DNA from: Kitagawia praeruptora | Lineage: Eukaryota > Streptophyta > Magnoliopsida > Apiales > Apiaceae | DNA length: 64,000 nucleotides | NCBI GenBank assembly: GCA_037693485.1 | Contig: CM075347.1 | Location: 57,322,501-57,386,500, forward strand | Reading direction: 5' to 3' | Part shown: positions 51,883 through 63,448 of the stretch, in pieces | Position numbering within the stretch: position 1 is the first letter of the stretch | Layout: the number at the start of each line of letters is the position of its first letter | Notes under the pieces: generated by a model | Seen by the model: the letters and a program-made list of their open reading frames with translations, nothing else | Databases searched by the model: none | Told to the model about the DNA's origin: nothing | Position numbers and translations under genes: made by a program

Positions 51883-51925
<43 letters not shown>

Positions 51926-51927
<2 letters not shown>

Positions 51928-54501
51928 TTTTCTGTATGTAAAAGAAGCTAGAATTTCAATTTCTTCCTTTTATTATTGAGATACATTGTACTATAATTCT
52001 TTGCCTATCTCAAATTGAATACATTGACCCTTAATTAACCATGTGTTGCTGTCTTCTTTGGACATGCTTCATTAACCATGTGCACATGTTTGTGAACAGA
52101 GAAATTTATGTAAAGATATGGATAGTAATACAAATGTGCCATCGATCGATGATAGCAGCACAGGTAAGCCTTACATCTTTGAGTTGATTCGTAGATGCCT
52201 TTTGTTCTAACACACGTTAAAACTGATTTTTAAGGTTTATTTTTTAACGTTGTAACCCACACCATGATCATTTAGATGTATGCTATGGTATTCAAACTCA
52301 TATTCAATAACCTTATGATACCATTATTGATGCACTCAATGTATTAAACATTATCATTGTTTTAATAAAGATGCTAAACGTCGATGTCGTGTTCTAGGAT
52401 GTTATAAAGTGTTGCAGCCTACAGATATGAATATACCACATATAATTAAGGACTGTAATAACATTAGCAATGTTTAATCAATGTTTATGTAAGCTACTGA
52501 CTGATATGATTGTTATATGTTGGTTTTCTATGTTAGATCAATTACGTCGTGTAACAACTTTGGATTAGTATTTACATAAAAGGTTGGTTAACATGCAGAA
52601 CCAGGGAAAAGAAAACCACACCTCCGGAACATCAAAGTTTAATGCAAACATGAGAGGTTATTGTTGCAGAGCTTACCTTGAAATACTTGACAATTGTCTA
52701 TTGTTGTATGAATTTAGTCAACTCATTTCATGTACTTCTTTCAATTGACAATCTTACTATCGAAAATCCATTTGCTATTTCGCAAAGCAGGACAACTCCA
52801 ATTGCAAACCAGAGTATTAGTTAGTAATCTTTGACAATAATCAAAAATTGCATCTTCGTACCACAAATTTTGTTGTTTTACATTTTTCTTTTTTAAGTGC
52901 AGTTGATACTCCTTCCTTCTTTGCAAATCTTCAATTAAAAACGAATGCCAGCATTCAGGGTAACAAAGAAATGGTAATGCAAATCTGCCATCAAAATCGT
53001 AGAGGAGGTAATATAATAGTTATGTTACGATAGCATTGCTGTAATATGCATTTTTAGTCCTATTAAGTTATATTTGTATTAATCTTCTTAAAATACAATC
53101 TTTATGCTACTTTGTGTTGTTTGCATAATTTAGGCTAAAATTTTCTTATTTTTTCTGCATATTATTCAAGAGTAAGGACTCCACTCTTGAATCTTGACAG
53201 AAACACTCAAGAAACAATGACAAACACATGTCCTGCGCACAAACATGTAATCGAGTGGACAAAGTGATATATTATTTCAACGTTCTTTTACAGCATGAAT
53301 ATAAAACTTGAGCTAGCATTATCGTAATAACTTCTATGTTGCATTTTAATATTCCTAAAATACAATCTTTATTCTCAACACAGCTACTAAGAGAATATGA
53401 TAGGGACCAAGTGTAAATTCATCCATCCAGATTAAGAACTCAGATAAAGAAAATATAAATGTGAGCATGGCATGACATTCCAGGATGGTCTATTTCTCTG
53501 TATGTTTATATACGTTACATTTTACTAACCAGAACCTTATTTGTTGGAATACACCTTCATAGGTAATATTGATGTGTCTGCTCAATTCACAGGCATATGC
53601 AAGACAGTACATTATTATCATGTGTTTCGAATGGTATGTGTTTTAACCGAACTAACAAAACCACCTTCAATGTTACTTTGTTTTGTTTGCAGAGTTAACT
53701 TTAAAATTTTCTTATTTGTTCTACATATGAATTTACAGTAAGGACTATACTCTCCAATCTTGGCAGAAACACTCAAGAAACAATGACTAATGCTACATGT
53801 GCTGCCGAAATGTAATCGAGCGGACAAAATGGTATAGTATTTCAGCATTCTTTGACAACATAAAGTCTAATTATATGTTACATGAAGTAGAGGAGCAAAA
53901 AAAATAAATGCAAGTAGGTTCTTTCGTATGATGCAACAATTTGGGCTAAAAGGTTTTGAAACTCTTAAGATTATGCATAAAGGCAGGTAGCATACTTAGG
54001 ACTTGAGTTACGGTGCAAATTACCAACATGCAGCTGCTTGCAAGTTTGCAGAGGAGTTCGTCAATGATAAGGTTAGTCTACCAGTGTCTTCTATATCACA
54101 TTGATATGTAAGTACTCTGTAAAATAGGAATAAGAATAGATGTGTAGGGCTTGGTAAAATCCAGTTCACACATTAGGTGAAAAATACATCGTTTGAGCCA
54201 CTGCAGCTATGCCTTGCAAAAGAATTTATATTTACATGGTACGTCTGTAACATGTCACAAAACTTTAATAAATTCACATTCTGATGATTAGTGTTAGTTT
54301 AACAAATATACTTGCTGTCATCGTTTGTCAAGAGCTCACTTGACAAACTATACATACTAGAGTACTAGAGTATATGTTTTTTACTAAACTGATTTTTAGG
54401 ACTTAGAGTTAACGTAAGCATTTCATTAACAGATTAAATGTACAAATATCCGCCGTAAGATTTTCTCAGCACCACTTATTAATTTTTGGTGAAATATGTA
54501 G
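51926..54501. other. Degenerate region with a local duplication and exon-like pieces
   Basis: A segment of about 200 bp at about 53095-53300 (AGGACTCCACTCTTGAATCT, AGAAACACTCAAGAAACAATGA, TGTAATCGAG) is repeated at about 53665-53865. Short stretches bounded by plausible splice sites include 52905-53010 (DTPSFFANLQLKTNASIQ) and 54015-54072 (YGANYQHAAACKFAEEF). None matches a family I recognise. Microsatellite-free, AT-rich. Confidence 0.35.
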
Positions 54502-54850
54502 GGGAGGTCGTTATTTGCTGAAAGGTTACCTGAGCATACTAATAATGAAATGGACAAATATTGGAATTCTCACTTGAATAGAAAGTTTATACGCGTGGGA
54601 GTAGATCCAAGTAACTATCATATATATCACACTCTTCCACGCCACAAAAATCAAATCCTAAAAGTGATTATGATGATGGCAGTAGCTATGCAACTTCTGC
54701 AATTTCTAAACCTCGGATATATCATGAATAAAATAAAATACATCTCTCAAATGGTACATGTAATGTAAAGCAATTGAGACTTTCGATAAAAAATAAAGTG
54801 TCCGAGTTGTTGATCTGAGCCTTGAGCTCATGATAATGAACAGTAACCAC
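54502..54850 (+). pseudogene. R2R3-MYB third-exon fragment
   Basis: After an acceptor (ATATGTAG) at the usual second-intron position of R2R3-MYB genes, the reading is RSLFAERLPEHTNNEMDKYW, then NSHLNRKFIRVGVDPSNYHI and TLPRHKNQ. It corresponds to the R3 repeat [24 protein letters not shown] with the Trp lost and other changes in conserved residues. Downstream, in another frame, VDLSLELMI (54800-54830) resembles the DLNLEL-type C-terminal motif of repressor MYBs. R2 and the first part of R3 were not found. Nonfunctional as a DNA-binding domain. Confidence 0.65.
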
Positions 54851-56396
54851 AATGAAGGTGCCTATGAGAAGAAAAGTGCTGAAAAAATTACTTCACTGGA
54901 TGTGTATTATTTTCCGAGACTGAGGACATTCAATATGTGTGTGTGTCAAAATATCTTACTCATGCAAGATCCTTCATTATAGTGTAAAAGGATCTTATGG
55001 ATGTTGATGAAGTGTTAATGGAAATGGCTATGATGGAAGAGATTCAATTTTTTCAGCTGTTGGCAGGTCTTTCCTCTCTGGATAATGCTAAAGGTAAAAT
55101 GCTCAAAGTTGCATATTTAAATAATACCGTAGGTTACTTGAGAATAGGAAATCAGTTTGATCGAGTCCAAAACTAGATGATGTTTCTAAGCCTAAGCAAA
55201 GAGGTCCAGACCTAAATAAATTTCATGTAGTTAAACTGGTGAAAGTACGTACGTTCATGGTGGATTAGCCATGGAATCTGCAAGTCTTCTAACAAATCAA
55301 GGGCTTACTCTAAGGAGTTGAAGGTGTATGCTAAAGCTCATATTGGAGATGGAAAAATGAAGGAACATGACAAAACCAAGTAGTAGAAGTGGTGGTCTGA
55401 ATGTGGTTTCATCATGAGTAACTATAATTAAGCTATGGCTATCTTCCTGGCTATCTCTTTTTTAAAGGTAGGGACAAGCTCAAAGTGTATATTAGATTAA
55501 GAGATATACAACCTTACAAAGTGTATATTTCTTTGGCTATCTTTTTTTAATGGCGTTCTTTTGCTTATCTTTGATGTATAATGAATTATTAATTTTGTTC
55601 TTGCACATGGTGGTGATCTGAGTCTTAGTATTGCATGGACCTATAAAAGAGGTGAAGGTTGTTAGTGTTTATCATTTTTGTATTGTAAAGTGATTTTTAT
55701 GTTTTAAGGTAGTAAATTAATATGTTTATCTTAGCATGCTTTTGTTTATGTCAGTGCTAAAGATGTGTGGATGTATTGCATGCTTTATAATTGTTGACAA
55801 ACTTTGACTCGATCACCAAACCACCAAGAATTCTCGATTAAAATGAATTACTATTTTAAATTGATAAAAAATTCATTGATTTGTCAATAATTATTTTTTT
55901 CATTATTTTTAAATTGATTTGCCAACAATTTATTTGATTATCTACTGGACACACAACATCATTTTATATAAAATTAGATAGAGTCAAATTGAGGAAGAAA
56001 TACAAAATCTTAAAAATCATTTTTTGTACAAATTTTTAATTCTCATTTCATAAAAAATTGATTAAAGAAAACAAACATATACAAAATTTTTTATTAATCA
56101 TAATAAGTGAAAATTATAGGTATAAAGATCGAAAAGTTACAACATTATAAAAATTATATTTTTTACAATTTTTTAGATATCAATTAGTAATTTATTTAAA
56201 ACTTAAATAACCAATTCAACTACATAATTTTATATATTTAATAATTTTTTTTAAGATTATTAAAAATAAGATGTGGGGTTGGTGTACCATTCGATAATTT
56301 TTAGTTGATAAATAATGTATATTTCTTAATTTAGTTTTTAAAGGCGTCTCTTATATTAATTTTAAATTTTTTTTAATAAGTTAAATTTTAATAAAA
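54851..56396. other. AT-rich region, nothing firm
   Basis: A short frame near 55000-55095 (acidic, with GLSSLDNAKG) ends at a GTAAAA donor-like site, but no family is recognised. From about 55780 the sequence is low-complexity A/T. Confidence 0.35.
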
Positions 56397-56405
56397 ATGA
56401 TGATT

Positions 56406-56437
<32 letters not shown>

Positions 56438-56440
56438 AGT
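56397..56440 (+). repeat. (GAT)n microsatellite
   Basis: About ten GAT units after an ATGATGATTAT start. Short, in otherwise AT-rich DNA. Confidence 0.9.
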
Positions 56441-56821
56441 AATTTGTCACTTATGAAAAATGCGGGACACAGCCTACTATATAATTACATAGAGTCATGT
56501 TTAGTAAAAAAATTACCAAATTGTGAAAATCGTATATTTTTTAAGATTTTTTTTGTTTACATTTCATCAAATGCACAAAAAAAATTACAATTTTTTCTAA
56601 AGATTATTAAGAACATACTATGTTGTATTGTCCAGATTTTTTTTAAACTGGACTTGATTTACTGTATATTCAATTTTAAAAATGATTAAATATTTTCCTT
56701 AAATCATGTTGTTAAATTGTACCCAAGTAGAGACATATGACAATGCAAAATTTTAAACCTCATAAATGTTTTTGTCACACAAAACATAAGATGCAAGCTG
56801 AATTTCAAGAATTTCACTATA

Positions 56822-57162
56822 ATCCAAGCTACAAGAAAAACGATCTTTTCCTACCGTCAAATCGGTAGGAAAAGGTCATAAATCGGTAGGAAATGTGGCA
56901 TTTTCTACCGGCCCCGTGCGGTAGGAAATGCTTAAGTGGGAAATGTCTTTGGTAGGAAAAGACAACTTGGCATGGCATGCCACGTGGCGAGGACCCACAC
57001 GCTAACTTGGGCGATGACATGGCACCACGTCAGATGCCATGTCATATGACACGTGGGCGGGCCCCACACACGTCATCAGCCACATCAGCTGCTGATGTGG
57101 AAATTGTAGCAAGTGCAGAGCAATTTTCTATCGACCACTTTTGCACACTTCGGTAGGAATTG
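56822..57162 (+). mobile_element. CACTA-like terminal fragment
   Basis: The start CTACAAGAAAAACG is the inner part of the CACTACAAGAAAA terminus of plant CACTA elements. It is followed by subterminal repeats TTTCCTACCG, CGGTAGGAAA (four or more, both orientations), and then a GC-rich stretch. The interval is flanked by TTTCACTATA at 56812-56821 and 57163-57172, longer than the 3-bp duplication usual for CACTA, so its origin is unclear. No ORF. Confidence 0.6.
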
Positions 57163-57172
57163 TTTCACTATA

Positions 57173-58089
57173 TGATATAGTAAGAAACAGAATCAATTTC
57201 TTATGATGTTCATTTAATAATTCAAGATTATTGAAAAAAGGATATAGGATTGGTACATTATTTACTGTTTTATACTAATGATCAAAATATGGAATTTAAA
57301 ATGTAAGAAGTTACAGTAATAATACGATGAACCATAATAATATTTTTTATATTTAATCAAATGGCGCCACCGAGATGATGTAGAGTAAAATTTTACTATA
57401 TACTTAGATAGAGGAAAAAAAGTTAAAAAAAGTTAAAATATTATAAATATTATATTTTACTATCTTGATTAATATGATGAGGAACAGTGTTTGTTTTTTT
57501 TAAGAAAAATATTAGGCAATTAAGAAAAAGCTCAATCCATTTAATCAAGTTAACAATATGACATCATTTTATAGAATTTTTTGGCAACTATTTTTGATTT
57601 CCCAGTATTACTATTTTAAACCCAAATAGTTAAGTTTTCGTCCTTTAATTCCATATATTTATGCCGTAAGACCAAGTCTAACATTACACTACACAGTTAT
57701 AAATAGAAAATTATATTTCAATTACATTTTTTAATCACATTTTATTCCTTTTTCTAAATAAATCAAACATAGAAAAAATCTATTTAATAATATTAATAAA
57801 AAATTTAATAAACATGTTAATTAAATCATAATTTAAGTTTTTTGAAAATTACAATAAATTTTTATGATACAATGCGAGACGGCGCCGGGAGGCGACGTCG
57901 AGTAACAATCTATTGCAAAATTAAATAAAATGTTACTAAAAGAAAAAATGAAAAATAATGAACACGATATTTCTGTTTGAATATTTGAATATCAACTCAT
58001 TTAAAGATTTTATCAAATACAAAAGAACTACAAAAAGATTATGTATTTTTAACTAAAAAATATTAGTGGAATGGAATATTTTTATACAA
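57173..58089. other. AT-rich region with GC-rich islands
   Basis: Two small GC-rich patches in A/T sequence resemble each other and a third at about 58468: GGCGCCACCGAGATGATG (57364), GAGACGGCGCCGGGAGGCGA then CGTCGAGTAACAATC (57877), and CGCGATGAAATG then TTCGAGTAACAATC (58470). They look like decayed copies of one repeat. No gene. Confidence 0.4.
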
Positions 58090-58140
58090 CTAGATTATAT
58101 TATATCCCGTTCTACGCACACGGGTATTTTATAAATTAAT
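58090..58140 (-). mobile_element. Helitron 3' terminus, minus strand
   Basis: On the minus strand it reads CCCGTGTGCGTAGAACGGG, then about 14 bases and CTAG followed by T. The hairpin stem is CCCGT/ACGGG. The body would extend to higher coordinates; its 5' TC end was not found. Confidence 0.5.
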
Positions 58141-59213
58141 AATATAATAAAAATATAATCGCTAAATTTAAACATTAAATAATTGTACATTTATCATCAA
58201 ACAATATAATTGTGAAAGAAATAATATTAGAAATTAAAGTGTTGTTTTAATATATTATAATAAATACATTTAAAGATTAATTCAATTAGATGTTTTATTG
58301 TCAATAATGAACTTACTAGAATTAAAAAAATTATTATTCATGAGCTTATCATAAATATTATAAATCCATTATTTCTTTTAAAACTTATTTATCAGTAATT
58401 TAATTTTAACCTGATTGTAATGTTGCTCCAATAATTACAATAATATTTATGCAATAATATGCAAAACAGCGCGATGAAATGATTTCGAGTAACAATCAAA
58501 CAATCATATTAAGTGAATTATTGCATTTATTCAAAAAAACAAAAAAAAAAGTGAATTATTGCAAATCCACGACATTAACATTATATTTTTACTTTTGATT
58601 TTATTTTATTCAAAACTTAATCAAATAAATTAATTATACATGAAATTTTAAATTTAATACAATACATTAAAGATTAATAGAAAGACGATGAAAAGTTATT
58701 TTACTTTTTAGTACTTAATACAAGAAAATTAATAAGTTTTGATTAGTTTTATCTTAAACTTATTTCTACATTGTTTAAATTTATATTTATAGATTTTGTA
58801 AAGATTATTAAAAAAAAGATGTGTTTGCTACACACTTAATATTTTATTTTAATCAAATTATAAACACGTTATTTTTTTCTAAAATTTATTTCTCAGTAAT
58901 TAATTTTAACTTTTCCAATAATTAAAATAATATTCATGCAATAATATGTAAAACGTGAGAATCTTTTGGATGCTATTATTACAATAATATGCAATAATAT
59001 GAATGCTATTGTTTTTTTATTACATTACATTTTAGAATTTTTTAGATTTAGATGTTGAATAATTTAACTATTTTTAAAAATTGAGTTGTTGCCCAATAAA
59101 TATTGAACGATGTTTACAATTGGTTTGCTACTTCATTTTTGTTCAGGGTCTTTAGTTTTGTTAGTGGAGGTCCAGAATATATTATTATCTCTTATTTGAT
59201 TATAGGTTTAATG

Positions 59214-59253
<40 letters not shown>

Positions 59254-59815
59254 AAAAGAATAATTTGATTAAAATTTTGTATGATATAATTAAATACATA
59301 ATACAAAGTTGTATGGCGCAATTTGTTTTTAATTTTCGTGCACGTTTGGTTTAGACTACAAAGAGGCAAGAAATGAAGGTTCAAAACCAGAAATAAACTT
59401 TAAAATTGCATACATTTTTAATGAATTTAGAGATTAACGAAAAGCATGTAACAATGATAAATAGCGATAATTAACTCAAAGCGTTCATACAGTAGTTATT
59501 TTAGTTCAATGTATCTTGATTGTTTCTTGAATAATAATCACTAATGCAACATCCTCACAAGCTAATTATATCAATTTAAATCATAATTGAACAAACCATC
59601 ATAAATAAAATGACATGTCTAAAACATGTCCATTACTTCCAACTTAATTCTATCATGAACATATGTTACTAAAAAAAAGTTGAGAGCAATCACCGTTACG
59701 TCACATTGACCAAAGACTTCAACGATACTCTAAACATTTTGAACGATCTTAATAATTCACATATTTCAAGTAAATAAAAACTGGAACTGGAAACATTATG
59801 GACAACCATAATTGA
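58141..59815. other. AT-rich, probably Helitron interior or decayed repeat
   Basis: No exon recognised. A (TA)n microsatellite is at about 59217-59251. Repeated words such as TTATTTCTCAGTAATTAATTT-like stretches near 58390 and 58890 suggest old internal duplication. Confidence 0.35.
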
Positions 59816-59819
59816 GTAC

Positions 59820-60905
59820 TTAACCGATCTGTGTAACTTCGAACACAATGCCTTCTACTTCTTCAATCATAACAAAACGTAAATTTTGCTTCTTCTTGAA
59901 TTTATTGTCCTTTGCAAAATCGTTTCATCTAGCAAAAAATCTTGCTCTATCCTTGCTTACGGCTAATCCAACATTCCATGATCCATTTTGCTCCACCGAC
60001 GTGGGCCTACCATGCTTCGCGCCTGCGGCTTTTTCGCCAGACGGCCTTCTATGTCCTCAATAAAACCCTTTCACCGCGTATCCAGTGTCAATTTGCAGAA
60101 GTTATAAACCTTGGAATGAACTGAACAGAAAAAGTAAGTAACAAAACATATCTAAACCTATGGTAGAAGTAATATGATCATATGGTATTGAAAATAATAC
60201 CATTCCTTGAGTTCTATTCCAAACATGATACTTTGACAAGGTTATAGCAAATTCAAGGACATCAGCATCCATGTCACCAACATTTCCTAGACCTTCACCT
60301 TCTTCGGGTAATTCTTCATCGCTAGCGTCTTCAGATTCCGCATAAAATGTAAAAAAATAGTACAATTAGTGGGACAATTATCATTATGCAAGATTTAGAG
60401 TTTAGTAATGTACCAAAATTTGATGCCCAATCAATATGCCATAACAGACAGTTTCAAAAAAGAAGAAACTCCTAGGATACGTGTTAAATATTCAATCTCT
60501 ATATCATCTTCTCCGTAAATTCGAGCACGATGTTGCATTTATTATCCATGGTGTAAAAGACAAGTTCCTTTTGTCTCAAATTGAAAAAGTCCATCATTTA
60601 TTTCAGACCTTTTAAACATCCATTCGAAGCATTATAAAAAACAAACCATTCTACGCTAGCAATTTCAATTTTCCTGATCTAATTGATTTTTTCAGAATAC
60701 TTTTCTCTCAGCTTTGGATGACGCTGACAAGTGTATGATAATCTTAAACCCAAGTAATCTATGTAAATATTATTTAACTGATATGAAAAAAAGCTAAAAT
60801 GCAGAGACAATATGATCAATAAAAAATAAAAAGAAATGTTCAACTACTTACTAAACGTCCAGCACTTAAAGAGAACTCCGACACAACTTTGTAAAAAGAT
60901 CTAGG
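59820..60905 (-). pseudogene. Double-B3-domain (REM-like) pseudogene
   Basis: B3 domains are plant DNA-binding folds. On the minus strand, from high to low coordinates: FYKVVSEFSLSAGRL ending at a GTAAGT donor (60851-60846), HPKLREKYSEKIN, EWFVFYNASNGCLKGLK, MMDFFNLRQKELVFYTMDNK and an acidic linker (ESEDASDEELPEEGEG). A second partial domain follows, with EFAITLSKYH, FIEDIEGRLAKK, FAKDNKFKKKQNLRFVMIEE and GIVFEVTQ, which fits the end of a B3 fold. Stops and frameshifts break it in several places. The family call rests on pattern similarity only. It lies between two Helitron 3' ends and may have been captured. Confidence 0.45.
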
Positions 60906-61942
60906 CTATATCTCGGATCCCGTTAAACCAGATCGTTTAATACTTTGTTATTTAATAATATTGCTCTTATTAACAGGACAGAGGAAATAAAAATTCAGTA
61001 TCTAAACATTTATTTAAACAAAGAAATTTTTTTTTAAAAATATGGAACTATGTTTTATTTACATCTTAAAATACGTGCAAAAAGTAAACTGGACAATTAA
61101 AGAAAGTCAACAATGCATATTTAGTGCCTTCGTTAGATTAGTTCGGTGACTTTTATTTACACAAATTTAGGGTCGAAAATAGATTTACATATACCGACAT
61201 AGGTTAAAAAATTATGCCTTGACACTGAATACAGTCTATCTTTATACAACATTGCATTTTCTCCTCATTGTTGATATATGTTACTTGATACTAAATGAAG
61301 GCAACACCTTAGTTAATCTTCACTTTTGTACTGCTTTAAAAATTGTATGGTTGAACCTTTGGTCGTAATATATATAACAGAAGTTAATTACTTACAATGT
61401 ATAAGATTTTTAGTAACCGGAAAGGCAAGAATCGATTACCACTAAAAAGAATGAATTCATTGCTATAGTAATTAGAAATGTTTGTGTGCCAAAATTGAGG
61501 GTAACCAAGTTGAGTGTAATCGCTAGACAGAATGCACGACTTTATCTATTCCCATAATGGTAAGAAAGTCATATTAGCCATGGCTTGCTTTGAAGTATAA
61601 ATGTCAAAAGATCTTGGGTTGTAATTGCCGATGTTAGTGTCTTATCTTAGAATTATAAAGTCACTTAATATTTGTCTTTATTTTTTTTGAATGACATGTT
61701 TATTAGTATCATGGATTGTTTATAGTGAATGTTGTGCTGGATCTCTAATCTAATTTTTGGATTATATAACTTCAATTTTAGTAAAATAAAATTTTAATAT
61801 TCTAAAAAAATCTTATGCTAAAAGTTAAATAAATAAATGATATTGTAAAGAGAATAAACACTTTAACTCGGTTTTTTTCCTAACTAAAGTAAACTTTGTT
61901 TCATTTTGAACAAAGTTAGATGACCACTAAATTCATGTACTA
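60906..61942. other. AT-rich spacer, nothing recognised
   Basis: No coding exon, RNA gene or terminal repeat was identified. Possibly the 5' flank of the B3 pseudogene. Confidence 0.4.
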
Positions 61943-62223
61943 CTCCCTTCGTCCCGTCCATTTGTTAACATTTCTCCGTCCCGTCCATTTGTTAACATTT
62001 CAAAATTGGGTGTCTGGCACGCATTTTAAGGTGAATTTTAAGGATGGTTCAATAATTTATTTTTGAAATTTTCTTTTTTTGGTATAAAAATAGAACAATC
62101 CTATTTTTATACAAAAAAGGAAAATTTTAAAAATAAGTTATGGAACTATCTTTAAAATTCACCTTAAAATGCGTGCCAGAAAGTAACAAAAAAAGTGTTA
62201 AGAATTGGAAGAGACGGAGGGAG
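61943..62223. mobile_element. Mariner/Stowaway-type MITE, same family as 1089-1378
   Basis: TA-flanked (61941-61942 and 62224-62225). It begins CTCCCTTCGTCCCGTCCATT, where the GTCCCGTCCATTTGTTAACA segment is duplicated, and ends AGAGACGGAGGGAG. The central palindrome around GTATAAAAATAGAACAATCC matches the copy at 1089. No ORF. Confidence 0.75.
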
Positions 62224-62374
62224 TATTATCTATCATATATTAATGGATGTTCTTTCACAATCATGGTTGATAAAAACATAGCATGAAACCAATAAATTGT
62301 AACCATTTTTCAATTAAGGGTACTGTGGACCAAAATCATTATTTAATGTGTACGTATATTATAAAATGTAATGA

Positions 62375-62411
62375 TGGTCTTAGCACGCGTAGCGCGGGCA
62401 TAGGTCCCTAG
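62375..62411 (+). mobile_element. Helitron 3' terminus, plus strand
   Basis: GCACGCGTAGCGCGGGC, a GC-rich hairpin, is followed by ATAGGTCCCTAG and T. The body would lie to the left and could include the B3 fragments. A 5' TC end was not identified. Confidence 0.5.
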
Positions 62412-62712
62412 TTAATGAGAATAGTTGAAATAACGAAATTATATTGAATTCTCTAGAAACGAAGTGAACAAGTTAAAACTGATATTCTTAACATTCATTT
62501 ATCGCAAGTATCGGATTGTAAGAATATATCTCAACAAGCGACTGATTTGGAAGATTTCAGTGTCATACCATCCTAACAATTGATTCGAACAATGAATCAA
62601 TAATGTGAATGTCAATAAGGGCAGTTGAATTTGTACTAAATCCAACTGAGAAGAAACCAAAATTTGTTTGTCCCGAAATAATAAGACTAGACTTAACAAA
62701 AAAATACAATAG

Positions 62713-63265
62713 TGTGATGACCCAGTTTTGAATCCGAGAAAAAGCCAAAGCACATTAGCCCAAAAGTAACAACTTGGATAGTTCACAAGCCCACCAAAAA
62801 CCCCCAAAATATCATGATTTGTTGGTGCACTTAGTAGGAGTACTTTACTGAACTAAAGTCTGCACCCTCCTTCTTTGATATGGGACTGGGATGTTACAAA
62901 TTTCGTCACTTAAACTCTTGACGTTTTCGTCAGGCTGAAATGGACCTCTGTCTATTGTGGGATAATACCACTAATCTTTGTGTCTTCACATCCGAGAACT
63001 TGACGCATCAAACTTTCTAGAGTCAGCTCTAATACCATATGTGACTATCTGGATCAAATCCCAAACCTTTTTAAAAAATCGGGTCAAGTCCCGAATCCGA
63101 AAATTGACTAAAGTAAACTGGTGTAAATGCAAAAACTTGGGTATTTTACAAGTTCACCACATACCCCAAATGATCCTGATGTATTGGTGAACTTAGTAGT
63201 GGTACTTTATCTTATAAACTGAACTAAAATCTCCATTTTCCTCGATGTGAAAATGGGATTTTATA
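62713..63265 (-). mobile_element. TRIM-like small LTR element
   Basis: Two direct repeats, 62713-62898 and 63040-63265, share ends (minus strand start TGTAACATCCCAGTCCCATA and end GTCACA or TCACA) and internal words such as GGTGCACTTAGTAG. On the minus strand the right-hand copy is followed by TATGGTATTAGAGC, a one-base variant of the tRNA-Met primer-binding site. The internal region is only about 140 bp. This fits a terminal-repeat retrotransposon in miniature. The two LTRs are much diverged, so it is old. Confidence 0.65.
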
Positions 63266-63270
63266 AAAAG

Positions 63271-63448
63271 AGGCGGATCCTAATAGGGGCAAGAGAGGTC
63301 AATCGACCCCTTAAACTTTTTTTTTTCCATGGTTTTATATATATTCATGGGATGTGTACAATTAAATTCACTCCCTTAAAATTCATTTTATAGTAATAAA
63401 ATTATAATTTGGAACAAAAATATAATAAGCCGGGGTAAAAGTAATAAG
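63271..63448 (+). mobile_element. hAT-like end interrupted by the next LTR
   Basis: AGAGGCGGATCCTAATAGGGG matches the terminus of the element at 5985. The opposite end is not in the window; the copia LTR starts at 63449 within or beside it. Confidence 0.45.

Larger units (their letters stand above)
48930..51884. mobile_element. 3-kb TIR element between TA microsatellites
   Basis: The left end has GTCATGATCTAGGGAGAACC and the right end, inverted, GGCTCATGATCAAGGGAGAACC, each bordered by (TA)n (48907-48929 and 51885-51925). The interior is non-coding and contains about five units of a repeat of roughly 350-430 bp. It resembles the TA-targeting elements at 6453 and 29489. No transposase. Confidence 0.7.

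Noticed and set aside
54502..54770. Functional MYB transcription factor
   Set aside because: The R3 Trp and several recognition-helix residues are changed, R2 is absent and the frame shifts after the domain.
62499..62807. 102-codon minus-strand ORF with hydrophobic segments
   Set aside because: Lies across the end of the TRIM repeat and unrelated sequence; no family signal and composition is typical of chance AT-rich frames.
62713..63265. Cassandra (5S rRNA promoter TRIM)
   Set aside because: I could not find a convincing 5S A-box, intermediate element and C-box series in either repeat.
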